NCBI GenBank assembly: GCA_013396995.1
Contig: VWZP01001608.1
Span: 299,373 to 363,372 of the forward strand
Source of the DNA: Dicaeum eximium
Taxonomy: Eukaryota; Chordata; Aves; Passeriformes; Dicaeidae
Direction: 5' to 3'
Length of the DNA: 64,000 nucleotides
The notes under the pieces are model-generated. The model saw only the letters and a list, made by a program, of their open reading frames with translations. It ran no database searches and was not told where the DNA came from. Positions within the stretch are counted from its first letter, which is position 1. Every line of letters starts with the position of its first letter. The position numbers were made by a program, and so were the translations under genes. This document shows, one piece after another, positions 1 to 11,460 of this stretch.

Positions 1-231
1 TTTGGGGATGGTGGGATGAGGTGGGGTTTGGGGATGATGGAATAATATCAGTTTGGGGGATGGTGGGATGAGGTGGGGTTTGGGAATGATCAAATGAGGT
101 GGGGTTTTGGGGATAATGGAATAGGATGGGTTTGGGGATGGTGGAATAAGATGGGTTTGGGGCTGGTGGAGTTTGGGGATGGTGGGATCAGGTGGGGTTT
201 TGGGGATGGTGGGATCAGGTGGGGTTTTGGG
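1..231. repeat. G-rich minisatellite (about 26-29 bp units)
   Basis: Imperfect tandem units of the form TTTGGGGATGGTGGGATGAG(GTGGGG), with many GGGG/GGG runs on the plus strand. The array continues to the left of the window. Confidence 0.8.
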
Positions 232-892
232 CTCATCAGAGCCCCTCTCCATCCAGAGCAGAGACAGAAAGGTCACTGGGGTGAGCTGCCCATCACAAAG
301 CCACCCACTCCTTCTCCAGGCCAAAACCGCTGCCCACAGGAATTTATTGCCTGGATTAATGATCTCACTCAGTTAATTCCAGTTCTGTGGCAGTCAGTTC
401 TCTTTCTTTGGGACAGTGGGAGCTGTTGGAGCAGTGTGGAGCTGTTGGAAGCCTTTATCTCCTCCCATTCCTGTAGGATACAGTTTGTCTTGCTGCTGTC
501 CTCACCAAAAATCCACCAGTGCCGCTCCCCAGGTGCAGAATATTCAAATCCATATTCCCAAACTGCGTTTCTAGGACATCCACAGCAGCCTTCTCTTTGC
601 CTTTCCAGGGAGAACTGCCTGTCTCTACATAGTTTCTATCTTCTATTTGGGATCTTGTTTAGTCCTGGAATCTGTGCCAGTCACCAGCAGCTTTATGAAC
701 CTTAAATTCCCTCAGAAAAATCCCCAGCTCCTTCCCCCTCCTCACTGGAGCAGTGCAGTGGTGGGGAAGCAATTGCTGATGTCCCTGTACTTGCTGAAGT
801 GTGCACTGGACACAGCAATGGAGTGGTTGAAGAACTGCTGGGAGTTTAATTTTGAGCCACCTCGTGTGACCGAGGAGTGGCTGGAGATCACA

Positions 893-1175
893 GGATCATG
901 GAATGGTTTGGGCTGGAAAGGTCCTTAAAGCCCATCCAGTGCCACCCCCTGCCATGGGCAGAGACACCTTCCACTGTCCCTGCTCTAAGCCCAATGCTTG
1001 GACACTTCCAGGGATGCAGGGGCAGCCACAGCTTCTCTGGGAATTCCATCCCAGCCCCTCACCACCCTCCCAGGGAAGAGCTCCTTCCCAATATCCCATC
1101 TAAGCCTGCCCAAGGCATTCCCCCTTGTCCTGTCCCTCCAGGCCCTTGTCCAAGTCCTTCTCTGGGTCTCTTCTC
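893..1175 (-). mobile_element. CR1 LINE 3' fragment
   Basis: Reads GAATGGTTTGGGCTGGAAAGG then the CR1 3' tail in reverse. Truncated, no ORF. Confidence 0.75.
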
Positions 1176-1307
1176 CCTGACTCCATTTTCTGTGGAGTGC
1201 AGGAGCAGAGCTCAGATTTTTGTGGTGGTTGCTCCTCAGTTACACCAGTTCCTGGTCAGGGCAGCGCTCCCTGTGTTGTGCTGAGCTGGGACAACCTGGA
1301 ACCACCT

Positions 1308-1375
1308 CCTCCTCTTCCTCCTCCTCCTCCTCCTCCTCTTCCTTCTCTTCCTGCTTTTCCTCCTCCTCTTCTGCC
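1308..1375. repeat. (CCT/CTT)n pyrimidine tract
   Basis: Imperfect trinucleotide CCT repeat of about 65 bp. Confidence 0.8.
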
Positions 1376-1649
1376 TCCCAAAGTACAAAGCCCCACTTCA
1401 TCCCATGGTTCACCCCATGGTGGGATCTTCTGGTCATCCAGAGCCCTGACTCCCCTGATGCTGTAAAATCTGAGACAAAGTCATCTCTTCTCCAAACAGC
1501 CCCAGTTTGTGTTTGCTGCTTCTTCTGCTTCGCTTTGTGAGGCACACAGCGCTCAGTGGTGCTGTGTAAATAAACAGCAACACCCTGGGCTGTGCTGGCT
1601 GCAATTCCTGCTGTGCTGGCTGGAAACAGCTGCTGCAGCCACCCCACAT

Positions 1650-2185
1650 CCCCATGGAATGCTGCAGCCAGTCCCCATGGAATATTGCAGCCAATCTCCA
1701 TGCAATACTGCAGCAATTCTCCATGGAATGCTGCAGCCAATCCCCATGCAATACTACAGCAATTCTCCATGCAATACTGCAGCAATTCTCCATGGAATAC
1801 TGCAGCAATTCTCCATGGAATACTGCAGCCAATCCTCATGCAATACTGCAGCCAATCCCCATGGAATATTGCAGCAATTCTCCATGGAATGCTGCAGCCA
1901 ATCCCCATGGAATGCTGCAACAATTCTCTATGCAATACTACAGCAATTCTCCATGGAATACTGCAGCAATTCTCCATGCAATACTGCAGCCAATCCCCAT
2001 GGAATATTGCAGCCAATCCCCATGGAATGCTGCAGCCAATCCCCATGGAATATTGCAGCAATTCTCCATGGAATATTGCAGCCAATCCCCATGGAATATT
2101 GCAGCCAGTCCCCATGGAATATTGCAGCCAGTCTCCATGGAATACTGCAGCAATTCTCCATGGAACACTGCAGCAATTCTCCTGC
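1650..2185. repeat. 23-bp minisatellite (about 23 units)
   Basis: Units such as ATGGAATACTGCAGCAATTC(TCC) and a variant with CCAATCCCC in place of CAATTCTCC, repeated every 23 bp. CCATGG and CTGCAG recur in most units. All six reading frames stay open through it, which explains the long overlapping open frames. Confidence 0.92.
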
Positions 2186-2546
2186 TCCACACTGAAATCC
2201 TCAAAAGGCTGCTTGGTGTTAAAGCCAGCCAAGGGTTGTCTGGTCCAAGCCAGTAAAAAATGAGGGCTGGTGAGCTACAGGTGTGAGTTAAACCGATCTC
2301 TTGGAATGAATTTCAAATAAGTGACACATTCCAGAGTTCTCTGACGTGGTACAAGCTATAAAAGCCATAGGACAGGCTATAAAAAGCAGCACCAAGGTTT
2401 GCAGTTCCTTGTTCCGAAATAAACCCAATTCAGCCAGAGGGGGATTAGCTGTACCAGGTACCTGGGATTGTCCTGGGAGAGGCTCCAGCCAGCCACAGGC
2501 TGCAGGGGACAAGGAACCAGAGATCTGCTTTGGCTCCTGATGGAAA

Positions 2547-2582
2547 CTTTTACATGTTTCCTGGAGAGGAAACATGTAAAAG
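2547..2582. repeat. Perfect 16-bp inverted repeat with 4-nt loop
   Basis: Left arm CTTTTACATGTTTCCT (2547-2562), loop GGAG, right arm its exact complement (2567-2582). It lies just before a CR1 copy. Confidence 0.95.
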
Positions 2583-2636
2583 CTGAAATGCTTTTGTGCC
2601 AGATTTTTCCTGGAGATGCTGTTTTCTCACACGGGC

Positions 2637-2912
2637 CTGGAGGGACAGGACACAGGGAATGGCTCCCACTGCCAGAGGGCAGGGCTGGATGGGATATTGG
2701 GCAGGAATTGTTCCTGTGAGGGTGGGCAGGGGCTGGGATGGAATTCCCAGAGCATCTGTGGCTGCCCTTGGATCCCTGGCAGTGCCCAAGGCCAGGCTGG
2801 ACAGGGCTTGGAGCAGCCTGGGACAGTGGGAGGTGTCCCTGCCATGGCAGGGGGTGGCACTGGATGGGCTTTAAGATCCTTCCAATCCAAACCATTCTGG
2901 GATTTTATTTCA
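2637..2912 (+). mobile_element. CR1 LINE 3' fragment
   Basis: Sense CR1 tail ending in CCAATCCAAACCATTCTGGG. Truncated at the 5' end. Confidence 0.8.
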
Positions 2913-3321
2913 GAATATTTCTACTTTCAGAAATTGTATTTCCCCCATTGAATCACAGTCCTGGGAAGCCCCCCTACAGTGCACATATTAAACAAATGGG
3001 AAACAATTAATTCAAGCCCAGAACTTGTGATTATTTTCACCAGGTAGCACCAATGTGTTTGTTACAGCCTGGACATGGAGAGCTCTGGAATGTGACTTTT
3101 AATTCCTCCTTCCAGATGTGAAAGCATCCTCACTGCTCAGCAGATACCCAGATGTTGTTTCTTGGCTAACATTTGCCATCATTGTAGCAAAACTTTCCTG
3201 AAGTCAAGGCTTAGGTGGTTCATAGGAAAGAAATAAGGAGTTCTACTTGTTGTCAGGGTTGTGCTACACTAAAAATCTGGAATCTCTTGGATTTTCTTAC
3301 CAATAAACAGCTGTGAGTGGT

Positions 3322-3600
3322 GCAAGTGAGACTGTGAGAACCCCAGGGAACAGCTGGAGCTGTGTCAGGCCTTGGCATGGAGCTCAGGGAAAGGTTCTTC
3401 CCCCCGAGGGTGCTGGCACTGCCCAGGCTCCCCAGGGAATGGTCCCGGCCCCAAGGCTGCCAGAGCTCCAGGAGCCTTTGGCCAGCGCTCTCAGGGATGC
3501 TCAGGGTGGGGTTGTTGGGGTGTCTGTGCAGGGACAGGGGCTGGATTTGATCCCTGAGGGTCCCTCCAGCTCAGGATATTCTGGGATTCTCTGTTGGGTC
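3322..3600 (+). mobile_element. CR1 LINE 3' fragment, second subfamily
   Basis: Tail of the type AGGTTCTTCCCCCCGAGGGT ... CTCAGGATATTCTGGGATT, related to the copies at 29111 and 38430. Confidence 0.75.
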
Positions 3601-4715
3601 CTGAGGGTGAAGAGCAGCAGGGCAGGAGCAGAGACACTTTCAGACCTGAAGGAATCCAATCCTGGCTTCTGCTGCTTGGAGAGTGTTCAGGTTATTAACC
3701 CAAAAGAAAACAGGACAGGTTTTTGTATGGGAAGGATGTTCCCAACAATACTTTGCCCCTGTTCATGCCTGAGATTCCTGCACGTTGGATTTGGATTTTG
3801 CAAGCAACCCCTAAACTGTTGTGGCTTCTGCTCTTCATTTTCATCTGGCTCTTAAGGAAACTCCAAATTACAGATCCATTCCTGACTCTCTTCTGTCCTC
3901 AAAGTTACAGAAAGTTACTTTTAAAGAAGCAGCAGAGATTAGTGAACGGCTGTTACACAACAGTTATGTGTGTGTATATATATTACTTGACTTAATTCTG
4001 TGAAATCTAATTAAAGACTGAGTGTATATTTGTATTTCAGTATATTATTAACTTGCTAATAAAAGCCATCCCCAAATTTGTATTTTTCCATTAGGACCAG
4101 GTTTCTGGAAAAAAATCAACCCAACCCCAGCTATAGTGCCTGCTGCCCTTGAAAAGTGTGTTTTGGGTTTATCTGTGTTTCCAGGTAACTGGAGCTCATA
4201 GACAAGCAGTGTTTGCTTCTGTTTTAAATTAATTTAACCTAATAAGTGGCAGGGTCTGGTGCCTTATCTCATTTATAGAATTTTGAAGCAGTGTAATGAG
4301 TAGTCTCTTCAGAAAGCTTCTTTTCAAGTTCCTTGGCATGTTTGCTTCCCACTTCCATTCCCCTCCACTCAGCAGGAGCCGTGGGAAGGGGAAAGGTGAC
4401 AACAAAGTGGTTCAGGACACTGTGGGTGAGCTGGCTCAGGTGCCAGCTGCCACCAGCCTGGGAGGGGACAAGGACATGTCCCCTCTGTGTGATGTGCCCA
4501 AAGATTTCCCCATGCCCTGCTGGGTGAGGAGGGGATGGGACAGCACCAAGGCTTGGGGATGTCCCACCCTGTCCCAGGCTCTGTGGGGTGCCTCGGTGTC
4601 ACCTCAACGTGGGATGGGCAGTTCTGGTGCTGAGGTCAAGGTTTGGTTTCCCCTTCCAGGATCTGAAGGGGCTGGCAAGGAAACTGGAGAGGAGCTCTTC
4701 ATCAGGAACTGGAGT

Positions 4716-4975
4716 GCCAGGACACAGGGAATGGCTCCCACTGCCAGAGGGCAGGGCTGGATGGGATATTGGGCAGGAATTGTTCCTGTGAGGGTGGGCA
4801 GGCCCTGGCACAGGGTGCCCAGAGCAGCTGTGGCTGCCCCTGGATCCCTGGCAGTGCCCAAGGCCAGGCTGGACAGGGCTTGGAGCAGCCTGGGACAGTG
4901 GGAGGTGTCCCTGCCATGGCAGGGGTGGCACTGGATGGGCTTTGAGGTCCCTTCCAACCCAAACCATTCCAAAGC
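4716..4975 (+). mobile_element. CR1 LINE 3' fragment
   Basis: Sense tail ending TTCCAACCCAAACCATTCC, nearly identical to the tail at 14185-14465. Confidence 0.8.
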
Positions 4976-6906
4976 CAGAGCAGCAGCTCAGCTCCCAGGG
5001 CTCTCAGAGCAGGTCAGATCCCAGGAATGCTGTTCCCAGTTGCCCTCCCGAGCTGAGGGAATGCCAAAGTGGCAGCTGAACAAACACCATGGACAGGGAT
5101 CGAGCTCAGGTGCTGAACTCCCAACTCACAGCCCAGGTGGGAGCTTTGTTCTCTCAGCATCCCTGTGGGGTCTGAGGAAAAGATAATTCCTGAATGGGAA
5201 TGCCTGGCAGAGCAGGCTCTGCTTGGCTCAGCCAGCAAAAGCAAATAGTTTCTTTTGATTTCCCATCTGAGGGAGATGGAATTATGTTTTTCCAAAGAGG
5301 ATGCAGAGATGGGGGCACCCCGTGCTCTTGGCTGGGAGCTGTGCCCTGCTCCTGTGCTCCTCCACCCTGGGAGCTTTTTTGGGCGATTGGAAAAAATCAA
5401 ATGGGTGTTTTCCTGAATTTAATTTCAGGGGAACGCCTGTTATTCCTTGGAGGTCTCACACTTTGGAGACACGAGCAGCAGGGATGAAGGATGTGTGTGA
5501 GGCAGGAGCCAGGCTGGGTTTTACACAAATATTTGCCTCAGAGGAGGGAGAAGTCACTCGAGCCATTTTCATTCACATCAAATCAAGCAGTTCCTCCTTC
5601 CAAAGAATGAAACACTTCCTTTCTGTGCCCTGCTTCAAGCACAACCAATGCCTTGTCAGGGCAAGTTATTACATCCAGGCTGAGCCAGAAATATTGAATG
5701 AAATGGAAAATATTTAAGAAAGTTTTCTTTAGTAAAATAACTGTGGCCTAGAGTGTGGTGGATGAAGTAGATGGATACTTGCATCTGCTAGAAAATAATC
5801 CAGATCAGCCATTCCTTGCATTGCTTTTATTATTTTCAGTCTGTTTTGAGAGTGTTGAGGATTCTCAGTAGTGAAACCATTAAATGTAAATTCCCTGGTT
5901 CCTTTTTCTGCAGTCAGGGGAGAAAATACCATTGAGAGCCCATCTAGAACATGATGGCTAAACAGCATTTTTATTTCTCTTGCATTCCATTATTGCTGTT
6001 CTGGTTTTCCCATTTATCTAAGCCCCAAGCCAACTAAGTCTGAATAAAAGTTCCAATAACCAAATAATTATTTTTAAATGTAAGCCTTCCCTTCAAAGCA
6101 TGCAAAAAATGCACAAAACCAACCAAAAACCAAGGAAAAACCTGGATTTCGATGCTGATCCTTGCAGGTCTGTGTTGTGAATGAGAAATAGTTTAATTTT
6201 TTTTTTTTCGTAGTTAAACTGCAGCCTTGTCATTATTTTCAGTAAAATAACAGATATCAGGAGATTTTTATTAAAAATTCGTAGCTGTATCATGGACTTG
6301 CATAAGGAAATGGGGTTGGATGAAATTCCCTGGGTAATTCACCCCCTGGTCAGCCTGAGATCCCTTCAGCAAAAGGAAAACGTGGAGCACAAACTGTGCC
6401 AGCTGAGGCTGTTGGCTGCACTAAACCTCATTAATTCCTGATAATATTAAAGATGAACAAAGGTTATTTGCTGTATTAATTTGAGGTGAATTTTCCTGTA
6501 TAAAACACCTTTGGCAATCCCATTCACCTCCAGCTTTCCTGCAATTCTGGTGCATGCAACGCTTTTAGCTCTACCATGGAATTTGTAAGGTTGGAAAAGA
6601 CCTTTAAAATCAAGTCCAATAAATACAAATCTTGCTGTAGCTGAGCTTGTCTCTCTCCCGTGCCTGTGGAGATTCTAGCTGCAGATTTATTTTCAATTCT
6701 CACCACGGGAAGTGTCTGACAACCTGCACAGGTGATGATTAGAAATTCAGGATGCCTGGGTTTACCTGGAGAGCCAAGGCTGTGGGCATTTGCTCTCTGC
6801 TTGAAGAGCACCAGGAATAAAAAAGCCTCATTAGAGCAGCTTCACCTGGAAAAATAAACTTTTCCCACCTTTAGGTCTTAATTTGAAATAAAAGCTGTGG
6901 AATTTT

Positions 6907-6983
6907 GTGGTGGACTTGGCAGCGATGATGGTTGGACTCGATGATCTTAAAAGTCTTTTCCAACTGAAATGATTCTATAAATA
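6907..6983 (+). mobile_element. Short CR1 3' end fragment
   Basis: GATGGTTGGACTCGATGATC ... TTCCAACTGAAATGATTCTA is the classic CR1 terminus. Confidence 0.65.
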
Positions 6984-7521
6984 CATCCTTCAGGCATCAA
7001 AAATCTGATTTAACATTTCCTCCACCTCTAGGCAGTCATTTTTCTGTTGGATTTCTATGCCCAACATTTAAATCCCCTTTGAGAAGAAGTTGTTAAGCCC
7101 ATTTATGACTGGCAAGGACAGGGGCAGTGGATTTCTTACCCATGGAGGTAATAACACCCACCAGGGTTTACTGGGAAGCTTAAATATAAGTAGCTATAAA
7201 AAAAAAACTTTATCCCAGAGGTCAAATAATTGATTGTTCTTAAAACTAACAAAAAACACACTAAGGATATTTCCCTCATTTATATCCCAGTATTATATTC
7301 TGTTTCAAAATTCCTGCCAGAAATAAAAGGATGTAATAAAGGAATTTGAAAAGTTTAAATAAGATCAAAGGATGACCAACCAAGTAAGCTTTGAAAAGCA
7401 AATGGAATAAAATAGTTCATGATCTGTTTTGTCTTCAAATGAGCGAGTGATTCACTGGAACAGCAACAATTTTAAAGTTTTGAAAGCAGCACTAATAGAA
7501 ATGTATGAGAAATGTAGAGAG

Positions 7522-7735
7522 GAAATTCCTGGCTGTGAGGGTGGGCAGGTCCTGGCACAGAATTCCCAGAGCAGCTGTGGCTGCCCCTGGATCCCTGGCA
7601 GTGCCCAAGGCCAGGCTGGACAGGGCTTGGAGCAGCCTGGGACAGTGGGAGGTGTCCCTGCCATGGCAGGGGTGGAACTGGATGAGCTTTAAAGGCCCTT
7701 CCCATCCAAAACATTCCATATTCCATGATTTTCTG
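7522..7735 (+). mobile_element. CR1 LINE 3' fragment
   Basis: Sense CR1 tail, starting near GAATTCCTGGCTGTGAGGGT and ending CATTCCATATTCCATGATT. Confidence 0.8.
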
Positions 7736-7799
7736 AATTAGCTGCTGCTGTAGGGTAGCTCACAGGTTTTACATTTTCCCCTTAAAGAAATAAAGATGT

Positions 7800-7905
7800 G
7801 TAAATACAAGACCTAAATACCCCATGAGAACCAAAGCTGTGCCAGTCTCACCTCTGATTTATGTGACCTGCTCTTAAAAAGTAAAAATAAGGTGGAGAGG
7901 GAGTT
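7800..7905 (+). repeat. Dispersed repeat of about 105 bp, copy 1
   Basis: Shares AATACAAGACCTAAATACCC and about 100 further bp with 10748-10855. Both copies follow a CR1 tail. Family unknown. Confidence 0.7.
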
Positions 7906-8273
7906 CCAGCCATGTCCAGTGGTGACCTGTAGAATAAAACCAAAAAGTAGAGTGGCCACAATTACAATTCCTGGGCCTGAGGAAGGCAGGGACTTAAACC
8001 CTCCTTTAATTTGAAGTTGGGAGCTGCCTGGGATGGATGGCTGCTGCTGCCACTTGTGCTGCAGAGCGAGGACCAGATCACCAAAGACAGAAAAACCAAA
8101 CATTTCCCTGAGCCCTGCTCCAGCTCAGATCACCAGAACTCCTTCCACGTTTGAGGGCTCCACGTTCAGCTCTGAAACATTTGTGTTTGAGGGCTCAGGA
8201 GCTGATGGCTTCTGTCAGAGCATTCTGTATAAAATCCATCTCACATGGATGGCAGAGTGCAGTGAGAGCACCC

Positions 8274-8950
8274 TGCTGGGTTTTTTGGTGGTCCCAGCAA
8301 GAGTGGGAACCCAACCCCCTGGGCCTTTTGGAGGGGTTCCCCTGCTGAGTTCTTTGCCAAAGATGAAGAATGAGCAGGACTCTCTTTCTCTTGGTCTTCA
8401 GGTTTTTGTTTATTCTTATCTTAAGTTCAGCACTGTCTGCACACCAGACTCAGCATGTGAGAAGCGAGGCACAAAATGGGCCCCAAACACCCAAACCAAG
8501 GCACAAAATGGACCCCAAACACCCAAACCAAGGCCTTTTAAAGCTGTTTAAGCCAATCACTTTCTAACACCTACTTTGTTTTTACTTTTCTACCAGTAAC
8601 TTCTACTGATCCATTCACGTAACTTCCACACTGCTGCTTTCTCTAACCAATAACTTTGTGCCACCAGTGCTACAGAAAATGCAGCTGAAGAGGGACAAGA
8701 AGGAAGAAGGGACAACACCCAAAATCCTCCATCTTGTCTCCTATTCACTCTCATACTAAAATCCTGAAACCCCTAAATTCTTCACCCTGTGATAAACTAC
8801 CACTACTACATTTTCCTACCTGTGTGCTCTAACTCATCCCAAAGCTTTGGCAATTTTTTCCAGGGACAAAGGTTAAAAGCAGTGTTCTGCTGAGGGTCAG
8901 AGCTTCCTAAAACAGGCAGAGAGACATTCTCTGTGCCCTGGATTCCAACA
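8274..8950 (-). mobile_element. Solo LTR of an endogenous retrovirus, 677 bp
   Basis: Begins TG (TGCTGGG) and ends CA (GATTCCAACA), flanked by the 5-bp direct repeat CACCC (8269-8273 and 8951-8955). On the minus strand a TTTAAAAGG box precedes AATAAA by a suitable distance, giving minus orientation. A 33-bp unit containing GGCACAAAATGG is repeated twice at about 8465-8532. No internal viral genes are present. Confidence 0.85.
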
Positions 8951-9886
8951 CACCCAGGGCCAGCTCTGGCCTCAGCCCCTCCTTGCCCAGGCTCTCCTGG
9001 GCTGCAGGGGATGCTCCATCCCCTCCTCAGTGCTTGGAGTCACCCTGTGATCTCCTCCTGCTGCCTCCTCCTTTCCCCCCACTCCCCCTGCAAATTTGAA
9101 CAGAGAAAATATTTTGAAATGCTCCTCTTATCTCTGTTTTCCCAGCGTTTTGGAGCTGCTTTAGGCAGGAGAGATTAACAAAGGCAAGGCCATTTACATG
9201 GAGGCAAGGGTGCCTTATGAATGAAACGGTGACAACCTGAGTTTTTATCAGCCCTCGAGGCTTGTACTGTTACTCCTTGTCTTTCTGAAAGGCATTCAGG
9301 CTCTGACAGCCCTCAGAGACCAGTGCTTGAAAAACACCTTGCCTAGGGGAGTATTTGTGGCTTTTTTAGGAGTGGGAAAATTGAAGCACAGGGAAAGGGA
9401 AGCATCCTGTTCAAGGTCACGGAGCAAGCTGGTGGCAAGACCAGAAATAGCACCCAGAAGTTATTAAGGATTTTTTTTTTCCCTGAATTTCCTTTCCTGT
9501 CCCTGCTGTTTGCTTGGATACTGAGATAGCTGTGTGTAAACAGAAGGTTTCCAGGGGCAGCAGCCTCGTTATCTGCCTGATTCATTCAGTGATGATGCAA
9601 CCTGGAATCCAGATGTCTGTGATGCTTTCCAGGGCCCTGCTTGCCCATGTGACATCACCAGCCACGTTGAGAAACCAGGGCTTTAAACTTGTCTCTCCCT
9701 GAAATGCCAATGTGTTGAATAAATCCACTGTAAGGAGACCTTGTAGCAGCTTTGTAGTGTCCAAAAGGTGCCCATGAAAGAGCTGGAGAGGGAGTTTTCA
9801 TAAAGCCATGCAGTGACAAGACAGGGGGAATGGCTTTAAGGTGCCAGAGGGCAAATTTAGATTAGAATTAGAAATTAAAAAGGAAT

Positions 9887-10090
9887 TCCTGGCTGTGAGG
9901 GCAGTGAGGCCCTGGCACAGGGTGCCCAGAGCAGCTGTGGCTGCCCCTGGATCCCTGGCAGTGCCCAAGGCCAGGCTGGGCAGGGCTTGGAGCAGCCTGG
10001 GACAGTGGGAGGTGTCCCTGCCATGGCAGGATATTGGAACTAAATGAGCTTTAAGGTCCCTTCCTACCTAAACCATTCTGGGATTCTCAC
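9887..10090 (+). mobile_element. CR1 LINE 3' fragment
   Basis: Sense CR1 tail ending CCTACCTAAACCATTCTGGG. Confidence 0.8.
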
Positions 10091-10489
10091 CACGATTTTA
10101 TTCCTTTTGCATGGTCAGGCCCATCTGCTCATTTCTGCACAATAACTGATTTTTTTTTTGCCCTCTTCACCCAGTAAGGAGCCCTGGAACTGAGAAAATA
10201 AACTGCGGATGCTGCTGATCCTCTCTGTGACCCACCAGAAGCTTTGTTGATTATTAATTAACTTCTCAGTTTGCAAATTCCCCATTCCCAGAGGCTGCCA
10301 GGCTGTCAGAGGCCACGAGACACCTTTTAATGGCTTCTGTCAGTCCCTTGTGTGAGAGAGCTCCAGGTGGGATAAATCTCTCTGTCTTAGGCCAGATCTA
10401 AGAGGAGAAGCAAACCTAAGCAAACCAGCAGGGCTGGCTTTTGAGGCAGTGAGTTTCTGCTGAGAAGATGATCCAGAACACTGGAAAAT

Positions 10490-10745
10490 TCCTCCCTGTG
10501 AGAGGTGAGAATTGTGCTGGGAGGAGAGCAGGGTCCCTTCGTGGGCCTTTGCTTCAGGGACGTGGCAGAGCTGCCAAAGAGCTGCACAACCCTGGAACTG
10601 CTGAGGAGTTGGACAGGAACTGCCCCTGGATCCCTGGCAGTGGCCAAGGCCAGGCTGGACAGGGCTTGGAGCAGCCTGGGACAGTGGGAGGTGTCCCTGC
10701 CATGGGATGGGATTTTAGGTCCCTTCCAACCCAAACCAATCCATG
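10490..10745 (+). mobile_element. CR1 LINE 3' fragment, diverged 5' part
   Basis: The CR1 core TCCCTGGCAGTGGCCAAGGC and terminus CCAACCCAAACCAATCC are clear from about 10620. The left part is rearranged. Confidence 0.7.
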
Positions 10746-10747
10746 AT

Positions 10748-10855
10748 GGAAATACAAGACCTAAATACCCCATGAAAACCAAGGCCACGCCAGTCCCACC
10801 TCTAATTTATGTGACCTGTTCTTTAAATAATAAAAATAAGGCGAGGAGGAAAGAG
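10748..10855 (+). repeat. Dispersed repeat of about 105 bp, copy 2
   Basis: Partner of 7800-7905, starting AATACAAGACCTAAATACCC, directly after a CR1 terminus. Confidence 0.7.
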
Positions 10856-11399
10856 CAAAACTTTGGGTGCCACATTTCCTCTCCTCCTCAGAAGCCAATG
10901 CTTCCTCCTCCCTCTGGAGCCAGGGCATCAGCAGAGCTCTGCAGCACCTTGTGCTGGTTTCTGGGAGCACAGGAATTCTGTGTGTGCTGTCAGCTTTTCA
11001 TCAGCACAAATTAACCAGAGCAGATGGCACACACGGATCTGAATCCAAATCTCAGGAAGCTCAGGATGGCTTTAATGAGAAGTGAATTATTCTTTCTCCA
11101 GGATGTTGCACTGATAAATAAAATAATAACAAGTCCTGTATGTGTGGCTTGGCAGTCCAGGACTTCTCTGTCTGTCTACCTTGTCTGGAAGTGCCATCTG
11201 CAGATTTCCTGGGAGCCTTTGTGTCTGGCGTGGCTGTCATCACTGCCTTGTGGAACAAACCTGGAAATCACACTGGGCATTTGTTTTGGCAGCAGACAAT
11301 GCACCTTCTACCCTGCCCACATCTCTGTGCTCTCTTCTGGTCCCTGAAGGAAAGCAGAAGGCAAAATGCATCAGCAAAGATGAGTCGTTGGTGATTTGA

Positions 11400-11460
11400 A
11401 TCATCATGGAATATTCTGGGTTGGCAGGGACCTACAAGGATCATCAAAGTCCAACTCCAT
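11400..11460 (-). mobile_element. Short CR1 3' end fragment
   Basis: ATCATGGAATATTCTGGGTT followed by a CR1-like tail in reverse orientation. Confidence 0.55.

Noticed and set aside
1650..2185. CRISPR-like array of regularly spaced repeats
   Set aside because: The units are contiguous with no unique spacers, and the genome is eukaryotic.
1240..2263. Several overlapping long open frames (up to 330 codons) on both strands
   Set aside because: They run through the 23-bp minisatellite and a CT tract; every frame is open, there is no splice or codon logic, and no family match.
8274..8950. A full endogenous retrovirus with viral genes
   Set aside because: Only single LTRs are seen; no gag, pol or env-like sequence lies between LTR pairs.
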